This document shows positions 36,001 through 44,717 of a stretch of 64,000 nt of DNA, in pieces (position 1 is the first letter of the stretch; every line of letters starts with the position of its first letter). Made by a program: the position numbers and the translations under genes. The notes under the pieces are model-generated. The model was not told the origin of the DNA and did not search any database. It was given only the letters and a program-made list of their open reading frames with translations. The stretch covers positions 152,686 through 216,685 of the forward strand of contig NZ_FNNS01000002.1 in NCBI RefSeq assembly GCF_900106795.1, in the 5' to 3' direction. Source of the stretch: Aequorivita viscosa. GTDB lineage: Bacteria; Bacteroidota; Bacteroidia; Flavobacteriales; Flavobacteriaceae.

Positions 36001-37328
36001 ATATATCCTAATTGTGAATTTAGCTGATATTCGCCTTGATCTAATCTACGAGCGTTTTCTAAACTAACGTAATCAACTCCATCTTTCACGGTAACACCTG
36101 TAAATCCCTGTCCTACAGTTGCTATATCACGAATTGCTGGATTGAGTAATGACGATGCTCCGCCGTTAATACCAAACGGATTAAAGTCGTTATTTCCGTT
36201 ATCGGGATAAGCATTAGTTGGAACATTAATAAAGCCCCCTGGAGGATTGTTCAAACCTATATTAGTTGGATCAGATTCCCCGATGTCCTGCAGTGCAACA
36301 ATATTTCTAACGTTATTGGTCTGGCTAGAACGGTTTGTAATCCACACTTCCATTCTAGTAACTTGAATATTACTATTTATAAAAGGGTATTGTTTTAAGG
36401 CACGATCGTAATTATCTCTAAAGTAATGCGCTAAGAAAAAGTGACGATTTTCATCATAGTCTAATGCGTAAAGTTCAAAATCGGTAACGGTAGCGCCCCC
36501 TTCGGCCATTACGGTTTTAGTTTCAGATTTTTGTTCAGAGAAAACCCCTGTTATGGTAGTTTTTCCAAATTGTAACTGCGTTTTTACACCAAATAAACTC
36601 TGAGCCCCTTGTATTAAAGAACTATTGAGCGGCATACTTACGTTACCAACTTCAATTTTTTGAATAATATCATCCTCTGTTGGAGTGTATTCAAGTTTTA
36701 CTTGGTTTTGGAAATCGAAGGTGCTTTCCGTATCATAATTTGCAGTTACCTGAAGTCTAGTTCCAACTTTTGCCAAAAGGCTGAGGCTAATTCGTTGATC
36801 GAAATCGAAGGTAAAACTGCTTCTATTTTGCGGAGAAAACTGTGGATTATCTTGTTTGGTATACAACATACCAATATCCATTTCTACAGAACCTTGAGGA
36901 AGGACTTCAATCGTATTCCCACCAAAAACGCTTTCAAAGAAATTTGAATTTACATAAAAAGTTGGCAACAGGTTTTTTTGTTGTTCTTCCGAACCTTTTT
37001 TACGGCCATCAGCGGCGTCTATTTTTTCTTTGAAATAGCTTTTTATTTGCTCTTCCTGAATTAATTTTTGATATTCTTCCCGAGTAAGAATAATTGGATA
37101 GTTGATTTTAAAATCGCCTAAAGTTTGGGTGTAGATATAACGGTCGGTTATAGGATCATACGTATATAAATTTTCTATACTTGAAGGATTTGGCAAATCC
37201 ATCGTACCCATTGAAGATCCTGTAGCGGTAGTATCTTGAGCAAATGAAACATCACTGATAGATACGAAGCATATTAATATCAAAAGCTTAAATAAGCCAC
37301 CTTTGTAAACGTAGTTTTTTGCGCTCAA
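30045..37328 (-). CDS. sprA: SprA, giant outer membrane translocon of the type IX secretion system
   Basis: 2427 aa, the size expected for SprA (about 2400 aa), which forms a very large single-chain barrel through which T9SS substrates leave the cell. A signal-like hydrophobic segment lies at about 12-30 (FKLLILICFVSISDVSFAQ). The rest is rich in beta-strand segments and Asn/Asp loops, with SprA-type sequences such as IEVLPQGSVEMDIGMLY, GDYRRFEKTLNDV, GEVWFNELRLSELENKGGWA and the final barrel strand TTIRSGFTLRYNFGN. The frame starts with TTG three bases after the ruvA stop; no ATG precedes the signal sequence, so TTG is probably the true start. The SprF-like gene and remB-like gene elsewhere fit a gliding, T9SS-bearing cell. 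Confidence 0.96.
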   Translation of the reverse strand: MSAKNYVYKGGLFKLLILICFVSISDVSFAQDTTATGSSMGTMDLPNPSSIENLYTYDPITDRYIYTQTLGDFKINYPIILTREEYQKLIQEEQIKSYFKEKIDAADGRKKGSEEQQKNLLPTFYVNSNFFESVFGGNTIEVLPQGSVEMDIGMLYTKQDNPQFSPQNRSSFTFDFDQRISLSLLAKVGTRLQVTANYDTESTFDFQNQVKLEYTPTEDDIIQKIEVGNVSMPLNSSLIQGAQSLFGVKTQLQFGKTTITGVFSEQKSETKTVMAEGGATVTDFELYALDYDENRHFFLAHYFRDNYDRALKQYPFINSNIQVTRMEVWITNRSSQTNNVRNIVALQDIGESDPTNIGLNNPPGGFINVPTNAYPDNGNNDFNPFGINGGASSLLNPAIRDIATVGQGFTGVTVKDGVDYVSLENARRLDQGEYQLNSQLGYISLNQRLNNDEVLGVAFQFTANGKVYQVGEFSNDGVEANGGGFDPRQGNIPPPDPENQVSPAQNLVVKMLKSTVTNVKEPVWDLMMKNVYPIGAYQLEKEDFKLNIVYTDPSPLNYIEEARGTPQHPYAELPEDVKETVLLSVFNVDRLNFNDDPQQGGDGFFDFYPGITVDPQNGRIIFTTVEPFGEHLFKKLNQTPTPGVPPAIYNVKETYNANQEKYVFGTLYSSTKTQAEQQESEKNKFQLKGSYKSTGADGIPIGAFNIPQGSVTVTAGGRTLVEGVDYTVNYQLGRVQILDPSLLNSNTPISVSTENNSLFGQQTKRFTGLNVEHKFSDNFLVGATYLNLNERPMTQKSSYGVEPINNTIFGVNANYSTEVPFLTRLVNKLPNIDTDVESNLSLRGEFAYLLPGAPKVSDFGGKTTVYVDDFESSQTANDISTPQSWFLSSTPVEANLGGEEAGLAYNFKRAKLAWYTIDPVFYSSRRPDGINDQDLSSPFTRRVFRDEIFPQQDIVQGQTQALFTLDLAYYPKQRGPYNFKPEAAVDGTLSNPEGNFGGISRAITTSDFEKSNVEYIQFWIMDPFIYEENVNNPGGVINFNLGNISEDILKDGKKQYENGLPEDASDANTSSSIWGKVPTNQSLVYTFSSDGEARRNQDIGLDGMNNAQEAAKFPDFAGFPDPANDDYEYFLQAQGSILDRYLRYNGTEGNSPVEVSDTNRGSTSLPDVEDINRDNTMNTINSYFEYSIPFRPLNGRLDTEGNRYVSDVKEVQVTTPDNNTIPVRWVQFKVPISDPTKAVGGISDYRSIRFMRMYLSQFQENTVMRFGTLELVRGDYRRFEKTLNDVTFEDPSQSNTIFEVEAVSIEENENRQPIPYRLPPGLEREELNNNNNIIRQNEQSLALRVCELKPNDGRAVYKNFNVDMRQYKNLEMFVHAESLENQTALRDGELVAFMRMGNDLTNNYYEVRMPLNPTRFYTSNPEEIWPIANRLNLPLEQLQDVKTKTMAYFRANPNADPTEVIFFDQEELVGGVSGGGNPLQIGIRGNPSFGNVRTIMLGLKNPTTNDLCGEVWFNELRLSELENKGGWAAVMSMDANMADFATISATGSMSTVGFGSIEQGPNQRSLEDQQQYDVVTNLNLGQLLPKKWGVQLPFNYGRSEELITPKYDPQFQDIELDARLDNAVDDADRDRIKQQAVDYTRRQSVNLIGVRKERTGDAKPRIYDIENLTGSFSYNQTDHHDFEVEDALEQTVRAGATYNYSFNPEPIEPFKNNDSIFMNKYWQFAKDLNFNYLPTNFTVSSNIVRQYNQQKFRDIDLLEGNIGLPTLYQRNFLFDWQYTLNYNLTKSLRLNFTSANNRIVNNYLDDEGVVDNSVGVWDGFFDVGLPNQHTQSLQINYDLPFSKFPFLKFIRATYSYTGDYQWQKSSNQFNELPIELSTGETKTYNLGNSIQNGSTHKINSSFDFNSFYRYVGLTKIKRSKARKSSPGDEEETGRTDNTRSKSDSKGKVAESETPGPTFGRLSGRNAGAGAADNTLNTGDKAVNVLIGLATSIKRAQFNYQENNGIYLPGYIPSTGFIGTLKPTTGFVFGSQSEIRDLAAKKGWLTLYPEFNEQYTEVANRQMDIQVNLEPVRDLTIDVSGSRIQSENYSENFMVHNDQYQSLTPNTFGNFNISTLLIKTAFSSSDEKNSAAFQDFKDNRLVVANRLAEQYYQGGPIPRTDDGFPVGFGRNSQDVLLPSFLSAYKGSDPSKEKTGIFRDIPLPNWDVKYTGLMKLPWFKENFRRFSLTHGYRANYTVNQFQSNLDYDPDNPGAVDQSGNFKAKTLLTNVNLTEQFSPLLRVDFEMNNSVKILAEMRKDRALSLSLANNLLTEISGVEYIVGIGYRIKDLRIGTNFGGTRSVMVSDLNFKIDLSKRDNITVIRYLDIDNSQTTAGQTIYGAQLSVDYALSKNLTALFYYDHTFSEYAISTAFPQTTIRSGFTLRYNFGN

Positions 37329-37331
37329 TTG

Positions 37332-37913
37332 TTACAATTTTTTTAAAGCTAGTTTAATGACCATTTCGACCGAAGCCTGAGGGTTTTCTTTCACGATGGA
37401 ATCACATACCTTTTCTGCTTGTTTGCGAGCAAAGCCTAAGGTTTCCAAAGCAGATAACGCTTCATTTTTACTAGTATTGCTTGTTTCGGCAGAAATTGAT
37501 GACAAGCCGTACACTTTTAATATTTTATCTTTTAAGTCCAACACCAAGCGTTGGGCAGTCTTAGCGCCAATTCCTTTTGCCGATTGTATGGTTTTTAAAT
37601 CGTTAGTTGCAATTGCATCTACTATTTGTGAAGGGCTCAAAGAGGAAAGCATAGTTCTCGCCGTGCTCGCTCCAACGCCCGAAACACTTATCAATAATCT
37701 AAATATTTCACGTTCGGCCACACCCGAAAAGCCGTAAAGGATATGTGCATCCTCTCGAACTATTAAATGTGTGAACAACTTAACACTTTCACTAGTGGGA
37801 AGTTCAGAAAATGTATGTAGGGAAATATTAATAACATATCCAACTCCGTTACAATCTATCACTACATCGGTTGGATTTTTCTCAACCAGCCTGCCCTGTA
37901 TATGGCTTATCAT
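37332..37913 (-). CDS. ruvA: Holliday junction DNA helicase subunit RuvA
   Basis: 193 aa. An N-terminal OB domain (MISHIQGRLVEKNPTDVVIDCNGVGY), two helix-hairpin-helix motifs (LLISVSGVGASTARTMLSSL and IQSAKGIGAKTAQRLVLDL) and the C-terminal RuvB-binding domain (ALSALETLGFARKQAEK) are all present. RuvA tetramers bind four-way junctions and load RuvB, which is encoded at 43662-44684. It is the first gene of the sprA transcription unit. Confidence 0.97.
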   Translation of the reverse strand: MISHIQGRLVEKNPTDVVIDCNGVGYVINISLHTFSELPTSESVKLFTHLIVREDAHILYGFSGVAEREIFRLLISVSGVGASTARTMLSSLSPSQIVDAIATNDLKTIQSAKGIGAKTAQRLVLDLKDKILKVYGLSSISAETSNTSKNEALSALETLGFARKQAEKVCDSIVKENPQASVEMVIKLALKKL

Positions 37914-37936
37914 TTGTTAACGAAAATTTAAGAGGT

Positions 37937-37944
37937 CAAATATA
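37937..37944 (-). promoter_or_regulatory. Candidate -7 element for ruvA-sprA operon
   Basis: Minus-strand TATATTTG fits TAnnTTTG and ends 23 bases before the ruvA ATG. No TTG occurs at the usual -33 spacing, so the call rests on the -7 match and position. Confidence 0.4.
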
Positions 37945-38228
37945 ATATAATTATTTGCAACTGCCATTGGGGTTCTGTTGAAATGTACGCCGAACCATTA
38001 GTCTAAAAAGCATTTAAAAATTGAAGTTGGTTTTTATATAATTCTACAACTTGTTTTACGAAATTAGAACTGTTTTAGTGAAAATTGAGAACGATTTTAA
38101 GCTCTTAAAGATGCTTTTAGTGTTTTCGCCTAAGCGATAGTATTACATTAGAAAAATGAAATAGAATATATCACTACCAACTGCGATATAATTGATTAAT
38201 TATTATTGAAAACCGTTCAAATTTAAAT

Positions 38229-38266
38229 GAAAAATCCTGCGAAATATTTGAAACTTCGCAGGATTT
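38229..38266 (-). terminator. Intrinsic terminator after maeB
   Basis: A perfect 12-bp stem, AAATCCTGCGAA (38232-38243) with TTCGCAGGATTT (38255-38266) and an 11-base loop. A residues on the left give the U tract on the minus strand. Confidence 0.85.
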
Positions 38267-38293
38267 ATAGATTCAAAATAAGGTTTTTACATT

Positions 38294-40576
38294 TTACTCG
38301 TTTTCTCTTAATTCTTTACGTTGGGCGTCGACAACGGTCACAGCCGTCATATTAACCATTTCATCAACACTAGCTCCCATTTGAACAATGTGGACGGGCT
38401 TTTTCATTCCAAGTAAAATTGGTCCAATAGAATCTACATTGTTAAGTTCTTTCAACAGTTTGTAATTACTATTGGCCGAATCTAGATTTGGAAATATTAA
38501 AGCATTTACTTTTTTTCCAGCTAATTTAGAGAATGGAAATTTCTTTTTAAGCATTTCTTGACCTAAAGCGAAATCTGCTTGTAACTCACCATCTACAATC
38601 ATATCTGGATTACTTTTATGAAGTAAATCTACAGCTTCGCGAACTTTTGAAGCGTGCGGATCTTTAGAGGAACCAAAGTTGGCATAAGAAATCATTGCAA
38701 TAGCAGGTTCTAAGCCAAACATTTTCATTGTGTAATTGGTCATTTGTGCAATTTTGGCAAGTTCTCTGGCGGTTGGATCAATGTTTATAGCCGTATCTGA
38801 AAAGAAAAGCGGACCCCGTTTAGTGAGCATTAAATTTGTAGTTGCTGCTTTGCTTACCCCTTCAAATAAACCGATAGTTTCAAAAACAGGTTTTATAACC
38901 AACGGATACGATCTTGAATATCCTGAAATCATACCGTCTACATCGCCTTCATTTAGCATCATAGAAGCGAAATAGTTACGCTCCAACATTAATTTTTGAG
39001 CATCGTAAAGTGTAATTCCGGTTCGTCTTCTTTTTTGCCAAAATTTTTCGGCATAAAGATTAATTTTATCAGATTCTTTGGCTTCTTTTGGATCAATTAT
39101 TTCTAAATCGGCATCAAATTCCAGTTGCTCCATGAAACTTAAAATCACATCTTTTTTCCCTAATAAAACTGGAATGGCAATTCCTTCGTCATAAACAATC
39201 TGAGCAGCTTTTAGTACATCTAAATGGTCTGCTTCAGCAAAAACAATTCGTTTAGGATTCAATCTTGCGCGATTTAGAAGCAGTCGGATAATTTTATTAT
39301 CACTCCCCATGCGCTCATAGAGTTCATCTTGGTAAGCTTCCCAATTTGTTATAGCTGTTGTTGCAGCGCCACTTTCAATTGCTGCTTTCGCAACAGCCGG
39401 TGGTACAGCCGCAATTAATCGTGGGTCGAAAGGTTTTGGGATTATGTAATCCCTGCCAAAGGAAAGTTTTGTTTCACCATAAGCAATGTTAACCTGTTCT
39501 GGCACGTGTTCTTTTGCAAGTTCGGCTAGTGCTTTAACGGCAGCCATTTTCATAGCTTCGTTAATTTTGGTGGCACGAACATCTAGTGCACCTCTAAAAA
39601 TATACGGAAACCCAAGTACATTGTTTACTTGGTTAGGATGATCGCTACGGCCGGTCGCCATAATGATGTCCTTTCGAGTGTCCATGGCTAGGTTGTAATC
39701 AATTTCTGGATCTGGATTAGCTAAAGCAAAAACGATTGGATCATTCGCCATACTGTTTAGCATTGTAGGACTTAGGATATCCTTCACAGAAAGACCTATA
39801 AATACATCTGCATCTTTAACTGCTTCTTCTAACGTATCGATCTTTCTACTTGAGGCAAATTCAGCTTTTTCTTCGGTTAGGTTTTCCCTGTCTTCTCGAA
39901 TAACTCCTTTACTGTCTAACATTACAATATTTTCAGACTTGGCACCAAAGGCTTTGTAAAGTCGCGTACAAGAAACGGCGGCAGCTCCTGCGCCACTTAT
40001 AACTATAGACACTTCCTCAATTTTTTTTCCAGCAAGCTCCAGGGCATTAAGCAATGCGGCAGCCGAAATAATAGCTGTTCCGTGCTGATCGTCGTGCATT
40101 ACGGGAATGTCAAGTTCTTCCTTTAGTCTTCTTTCAATTTCAAAAGCTTCGGGAGCTTTAATATCTTCAAGGTTTATACCTCCAAAAGTAGGTGCAATGT
40201 TTTTTACGGTAGCTATAAACTCTTCAATATTATTGGTATCTACTTCAATATCGAAAACATCAATATCTGCAAAGATTTTAAACAACAAGGCTTTTCCTTC
40301 CATTACTGGTTTTGATGCTTCTGGGCCAATATCGCCTAAGCCCAAAACAGCAGTTCCGTTTGAAATAACTGCCACTAGATTTCCTTTGTTTGTGTATTTA
40401 TATGCGTTACGCACATCCTTTTCAATTTCCAAGCAAGGATCAGCAACACCTGGCGAATACGCTAACGCAAGGTCTCGTTGAGTTGCATATTTTTTTGTGG
40501 GGACTACCTGAATTTTTCCTGGCCTTGGTTTAGCGTGATATATCAGCGCCTCGCGACGTTTGCTTTGTTTACTCAT
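38294..40576 (-). CDS. maeB: NADP-dependent malic enzyme with C-terminal phosphotransacetylase-like domain
   Basis: 760 aa, the length of MaeB-type hybrids. Residues about 1-420 are the malic enzyme: YSPGVADPCLEI, the catalytic region DDQHGTAIISAAAL, the Rossmann segment VVISGAGAAAVSCTRLY and ALANPDPEIDYN. Residues about 430-760 are a phosphate acetyl/butyryltransferase-like domain (RIVFAEADHLDVLKAA..GMISGYSRS..MISYANFGSSKDPHASKV..VDGELQADFA). The enzyme decarboxylates malate to pyruvate with NADPH formation; the second domain is known to be regulatory, binding acetyl-CoA, rather than a working Pta. Confidence 0.96.
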   Translation of the reverse strand: MSKQSKRREALIYHAKPRPGKIQVVPTKKYATQRDLALAYSPGVADPCLEIEKDVRNAYKYTNKGNLVAVISNGTAVLGLGDIGPEASKPVMEGKALLFKIFADIDVFDIEVDTNNIEEFIATVKNIAPTFGGINLEDIKAPEAFEIERRLKEELDIPVMHDDQHGTAIISAAALLNALELAGKKIEEVSIVISGAGAAAVSCTRLYKAFGAKSENIVMLDSKGVIREDRENLTEEKAEFASSRKIDTLEEAVKDADVFIGLSVKDILSPTMLNSMANDPIVFALANPDPEIDYNLAMDTRKDIIMATGRSDHPNQVNNVLGFPYIFRGALDVRATKINEAMKMAAVKALAELAKEHVPEQVNIAYGETKLSFGRDYIIPKPFDPRLIAAVPPAVAKAAIESGAATTAITNWEAYQDELYERMGSDNKIIRLLLNRARLNPKRIVFAEADHLDVLKAAQIVYDEGIAIPVLLGKKDVILSFMEQLEFDADLEIIDPKEAKESDKINLYAEKFWQKRRRTGITLYDAQKLMLERNYFASMMLNEGDVDGMISGYSRSYPLVIKPVFETIGLFEGVSKAATTNLMLTKRGPLFFSDTAINIDPTARELAKIAQMTNYTMKMFGLEPAIAMISYANFGSSKDPHASKVREAVDLLHKSNPDMIVDGELQADFALGQEMLKKKFPFSKLAGKKVNALIFPNLDSANSNYKLLKELNNVDSIGPILLGMKKPVHIVQMGASVDEMVNMTAVTVVDAQRKELRENE

Positions 40577-40630
40577 GTTTTTATACTTTTAATGAAAATT
40601 CCTAAGATTCGTTATAATCTACTGGAAAGT

Positions 40631-40666
40631 CAAAGATACGGGTTTTAAAAGGATGGGAAATACAAA
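40631..40666 (-). promoter_or_regulatory. Candidate promoter for maeB
   Basis: Minus-strand TATCTTTG (40638-40631) fits the -7 consensus, and TTTG (40666-40663) lies 24 bases upstream as a somewhat distant -33 element. The leader would be about 50 bases. Confidence 0.45.
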
Positions 40667-40782
40667 ACTGCTGATTTACGAAGAAGTGCGCTGGGATAAA
40701 TTTTCAAATATTATCTTTATAAAATGAAGCAAATCCCGTTATTTTAAGATTACTTGCAGTATCAAAATTTGAAACATCGAAT

Positions 40783-42642
40783 TTGAAAAAGACTTTACTT
40801 TTTTTATTGGTTTTATACTTTGGAAACCAGCTCTATGGACAGCAAAAAAAGCCCGTCCAAGATAGCACACAGTTTTATAAAAAAATTGAAAATTATTCTG
40901 AAACTAGTAACGTAACGAAACTTCTTCACAAATGGTTCTTTAGACCTACTACCCAGCAAAAGAAAGACGTTACTTACGAAAAACCGAGTTACGAACGTTT
41001 TGAAGGCAAAATAATTAGAAAGATTATTATAAAAACTCAAGACCCCTTTGGATATTCGGTAACCGACACCACCAAGACGCCCACGAAATGGACTGAAAGA
41101 ACTGGAAATCATTTTCATATAAAATCGAAAAGATTAGCGATTTACAATTTTCTCTTGTTAAAGGAAAACAAGCCGCTTGACACCTTTTTAATTGCTGAAT
41201 CGGCTCGACTTTTAAGACAGCAAAGCTATATACGTGAAGTTAACATTACCCCTCAATTTGTATCGACCTCCAAGGATTCTATAGATATTATTGTAACTGC
41301 CTTAGATTCGTGGAGCCTAATCCCTAAAGGATCTTATTCAAAATCGAAAATTTCTATGGGTTTTAGGGAAAGGAATATTTTGGGTACTGGACACGAAATG
41401 AACTTTAGGTATTCGAAGCGCCGTGATGATGGTAACAATGCATTTGACGCAAGTTATACTGTTCCGAACTTCAAAAACACCTTTGTTAGCGGATCGGTTA
41501 AATACTCAACAGACTTTGATGATTATTACAAAAAATCGATTTCGGTTGATCGCGAATTTTACTCTCCATTAACCCGTTGGGCTGGAGGTGTATTTCTTGA
41601 AGAGCGATTTTTAGGACGGTATTTTCCCGATGACACGCTCGTTTTGATAACTCAAAATCTTAGATACTTTACTCAAGACTATTGGGGTGGACATTCTTTT
41701 CATTTGTCAAAAGGTAATTCGGAAGACGAAAGGACTACAAATCTATTTACTAGTGGTCGTGCTATAATTGTAGATTATAATGAAACCCCAAATATACAAT
41801 ACGACAGTATTAATTATTTCTCGGATGAGAAGTTCTACCTAGGTAGTATGGGCGTTACCACACGCAAGTTTGTCGAGGATAGTTTTATTTTTAGAGATGG
41901 TATTACAGAAGATGTGCCTATTGGAATTATTTATTCTGTAACAGGAGGATTGCAGCGAAAAAATGATGCAAACCGAATGTATCTTGGAGGTCAAATTTTT
42001 TATGGCAGTTATTTTAAATGGGGGTTTTTAAGCACCAACTTTGAACTGGGTAGTTTTTTTAAAGCGGGAAAAACAGAACAAACAGCTTATAGTTTTAACA
42101 TAAACTATTTTTCGAATTTATTGCATCTTAACGGGGAGTGGAAAATGCGACAATTCATAAAGCCACAAGTCCTTATAGGAGTAAATAGACAAAATTCGGT
42201 AGGGGATCGACTTACTCTAAATGATGATCCAGGCTTTGTTGGAGTTTATGACAGTTCACATATGGGGGAAAACGGTAGTATTGAAGGTTTTGAAAGCACT
42301 GCGCTCGGCACAAAAAAATTCGTACTCGCATTACAAACTCAATTTTACTCACCTATTGAATTGTTGGGTTTTCGATTGAATCCTTTTGTAAATATTACAA
42401 TGGGGATGCTTACTGGAGGTGAAAGCAGTTATGGAACAGATAAAGTATACTCTTCGATAGGTGTAGGTTGCATTGTTAGAAACGATTATTTGGTTTTTGA
42501 TTCATTTCAGTTCTCGCTTACTTTTTTTCCAAGCATGCCAGGGCAAGGGAATAACATTTTTAAGACCAATGCGTTTACAAATGACGATATAGGTTTTCAA
42601 GACTTAGAATTAGGTAAACCTAGCCCTGTGCTGTTTAAATAA
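40783..42642 (+). CDS. Omp85/BamA-like outer membrane protein of unknown role
   Basis: 619 aa. It starts at a TTG that begins a signal peptide (KKTLLFLLVLYFGNQLYG); no ATG lies near. Residues about 75-175 look like a POTRA domain (FEGKIIRKIIIKTQDPFGYS, SKRLAIYNFLLLKENKPLD, ESARLLRQQSYIREVNI). The rest is a beta-barrel with FRERNILGTGHEMNFRYSKR and IEGFESTALGTKKFVLAL, reminiscent of the Omp85/TamA superfamily. The C-terminus (PSPVLFK) lacks the usual terminal aromatic. It may assist outer-membrane protein or lipid insertion; that is inference from fold only. Transcribed divergently from maeB. Confidence 0.75.
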   Translation: MKKTLLFLLVLYFGNQLYGQQKKPVQDSTQFYKKIENYSETSNVTKLLHKWFFRPTTQQKKDVTYEKPSYERFEGKIIRKIIIKTQDPFGYSVTDTTKTPTKWTERTGNHFHIKSKRLAIYNFLLLKENKPLDTFLIAESARLLRQQSYIREVNITPQFVSTSKDSIDIIVTALDSWSLIPKGSYSKSKISMGFRERNILGTGHEMNFRYSKRRDDGNNAFDASYTVPNFKNTFVSGSVKYSTDFDDYYKKSISVDREFYSPLTRWAGGVFLEERFLGRYFPDDTLVLITQNLRYFTQDYWGGHSFHLSKGNSEDERTTNLFTSGRAIIVDYNETPNIQYDSINYFSDEKFYLGSMGVTTRKFVEDSFIFRDGITEDVPIGIIYSVTGGLQRKNDANRMYLGGQIFYGSYFKWGFLSTNFELGSFFKAGKTEQTAYSFNINYFSNLLHLNGEWKMRQFIKPQVLIGVNRQNSVGDRLTLNDDPGFVGVYDSSHMGENGSIEGFESTALGTKKFVLALQTQFYSPIELLGFRLNPFVNITMGMLTGGESSYGTDKVYSSIGVGCIVRNDYLVFDSFQFSLTFFPSMPGQGNNIFKTNAFTNDDIGFQDLELGKPSPVLFK

Positions 42643-42681
42643 ATCTAACTTCTGTATTTCTATATTTTTGAAGTCAAAAAA

Positions 42682-43605
42682 TTATTTTTTCAAAAATTGA
42701 ATGTTACGCTCAAGTCCAGACAACTTAGTTCTTTTGACTGCACTTTTTTGAAAAATCTTCTGAAAAACCTCTGCCGTAATTTCCTCCCAGTCCTTTTTAT
42801 TCATGTCGAGCATTTCGGGATGTGGATTAAATAAAGGTTCGTTATGAGGCTTGCTAAATCGATTCCACGGACAAACATCTTGACAGATATCACAACCAAA
42901 CATCCAATCTTCGAACTTTCCTTTTTCTGAATTTGGAATTTCATTTTTTAATTCGATAGTGAAGTACGAAATACATTTGCTACCATCGACAACCCTGTCT
43001 GCTACAATAGCATCTGTGGGGCACGCATCTATGCAGGCAGTACAAGTGCCACAATGATCGGTCACGGGCGCGTCATAATCCAAATCCAAATCAAGAATTA
43101 ATTCAGCAACAAAATAAAAAGAGCCTGTGTTCTTTGTAAGTAAAAGACTGTGTTTTCCTACCCATCCCAAACCACTCTTTGCTGCCCAAGCTTTATCAAG
43201 CACGGGAGCTGAATCAACAAAAGCGCGACCACTTACATCTCCAATTTCTTCAGAAATAAAATACATAAGCTGCTTGAGTTTATCTTTAATTACAAAATGA
43301 TAATCGGTCCCGTATGCATATTTTGAAACTTTATACGTGTTATCAATTTGCGTTTCGGATGGAAAATAATTTAGTAGTAAGGAAATTACACTTTTTGAAC
43401 CTGGAACCAAAATTGTTGGATCTAAACGTTTATCGAAATGATTTTCCATGTATGCCATTTCGCCATTCATATTATTCTTAAGATAGTGCTCTAAACGAGG
43501 TGCTTCTTCTTCTAAAAAACCAGCCTTGCTAATTCCACAAGAAAGAAATCCGAGACGTTTGGCTTCGGCTTTAATCAAGTTTGAATATACAGACTTACTA
43601 CTCAC
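42682..43605 (-). CDS. queG: Epoxyqueuosine reductase
   Basis: 307-aa cobalamin-dependent iron-sulfur enzyme that reduces epoxyqueuosine to queuosine in tRNA. Two ferredoxin-like cluster motifs are present, [15 protein letters not shown] and [11 protein letters not shown], after the catalytic N-terminal domain ([30 protein letters not shown]). The start codon is GTG. It follows ruvB by about 56 bases in the same direction and probably shares its transcript. Its clusters may be supplied by the Nfu protein. Confidence 0.95.
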   Translation of the reverse strand: MSSKSVYSNLIKAEAKRLGFLSCGISKAGFLEEEAPRLEHYLKNNMNGEMAYMENHFDKRLDPTILVPGSKSVISLLLNYFPSETQIDNTYKVSKYAYGTDYHFVIKDKLKQLMYFISEEIGDVSGRAFVDSAPVLDKAWAAKSGLGWVGKHSLLLTKNTGSFYFVAELILDLDLDYDAPVTDHCGTCTACIDACPTDAIVADRVVDGSKCISYFTIELKNEIPNSEKGKFEDWMFGCDICQDVCPWNRFSKPHNEPLFNPHPEMLDMNKKDWEEITAEVFQKIFQKSAVKRTKLSGLERNIQFLKK

Positions 43606-43661
43606 AAGAATTTAGAATAAAAATGAAAAATAGAAGAGTTATTTGTTTAAGCCATGGATTG

Positions 43662-44684
43662 CTAAAACAATCCTCCCTGTGTAGGGCCTTTTAGTCTTCC
43701 CAAGTGTTTGTATGCAGCTTCGGTTACTTCACGTCCGCGCGGGGTTCGCATTATAAAGCCTTGTTGAATAAGGAATGGTTCGTAGACCTCTTCAATTGTT
43801 TCAGGACTTTCAGAAACGGCCGTAGCGATAGTGGTAATACCTACTGGGCCACCTTTAAACTTTTCGATTATAGTTAAAAGAATTTTATTATCCATTTCAT
43901 CCAAGCCGTGGGCGTCTACGTGTAAGGCTTCCAATCCAAATTTTGCGATTTGAATATCGATACTTCCATTTCCTTTTATTTGGGCAAAATCTCGAATTCG
44001 CCTCAATAGTGCATTTGCAATACGAGGAGTTCCACGACTTCTGCCCGCTATTTCTATTGCGGCTTCCATAGTAATAGGAACGTTTAAAATTCCTGCACTT
44101 CGCTGAATGATTGTAGTTAGTAGTTCGGTAGAATAATATTGCAATCTAGATGAAATTCCAAAACGTGCCCGCATAGGGGCAGTGAGCAACCCGGAACGGG
44201 TTGTTGCTCCAATAAGCGTAAACGGATTGAGGTTTATTTGAACCGTTCGTGCATTGGGACCAGACTCAATCATGATGTCTATTTTATAATCTTCCATTGC
44301 GGAATAAAGATATTCTTCAACAATAGGGCTAAGCCGATGTATTTCATCGATAAAAAGTACATCGCGCTCGTCGAGATTAGTCAATAATCCTGCTAGGTCA
44401 CCTGGTTTATCCAAGACTGGACCAGAGGTAACCCTAATATTCACATTTAATTCATTTGCAAGAATGTGAGCAAGGGTGGTTTTACCCAATCCAGGAGGTC
44501 CGTGAAATAGTGTATGATCAAGTGCTTCTCCCCTAAGGTTCGCAGCTTGAACAAAAATTTGTAAATTCTCTAAAGCCTGTTCTTGCCCTGCAAAATCACC
44601 AAAGCTAAGAGGACGGAGCTTTTTCTCAATATCGAGTTCTTGTGGCGTAAGATCTTCTCCTGTTGGATCGAGGTGTTCATTCAT
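43662..44684 (-). CDS. ruvB: Holliday junction DNA helicase motor subunit RuvB
   Basis: 340-aa AAA+ motor of RuvAB branch migration. Walker [10 protein letters not shown], Walker [10 protein letters not shown], sensor 1 [10 protein letters not shown] and the C-terminal winged helix ([23 protein letters not shown]) are intact. The open frame continues to 44735, but the extra 17 residues are unlike RuvB and overlap the terminator of the upstream cox operon, so the ATG at 44684 (MNEHLDPTG) is chosen. A -7 element ends only four bases before this ATG, so the transcript is probably leaderless. Confidence 0.97.
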   Translation of the reverse strand: MNEHLDPTGEDLTPQELDIEKKLRPLSFGDFAGQEQALENLQIFVQAANLRGEALDHTLFHGPPGLGKTTLAHILANELNVNIRVTSGPVLDKPGDLAGLLTNLDERDVLFIDEIHRLSPIVEEYLYSAMEDYKIDIMIESGPNARTVQINLNPFTLIGATTRSGLLTAPMRARFGISSRLQYYSTELLTTIIQRSAGILNVPITMEAAIEIAGRSRGTPRIANALLRRIRDFAQIKGNGSIDIQIAKFGLEALHVDAHGLDEMDNKILLTIIEKFKGGPVGITTIATAVSESPETIEEVYEPFLIQQGFIMRTPRGREVTEAAYKHLGRLKGPTQGGLF

Positions 44685-44688
44685 AATA

Positions 44689-44696
44689 CAAAGATA
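44689..44696 (-). promoter_or_regulatory. Candidate -7 element for leaderless ruvB transcript
   Basis: Minus-strand TATCTTTG (44696-44689) fits TAnnTTTG. With usual spacing transcription would start at or within a base or two of the ruvB ATG. No clear TTG at -33. Confidence 0.45.
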
Positions 44697-44717
44697 GCAA
44701 TCATCTTGAACTACATT

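Larger units (their letters stand above)
37914..38293. other. Intergenic region between maeB and ruvA
   Basis: 380 bases with no recognisable gene. The end nearest ruvA holds a -7 element (37937-37944) and the end nearest maeB holds the maeB terminator (38229-38266). The middle is AT-rich without repeats or strong hairpins that I can see. Confidence 0.6.
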
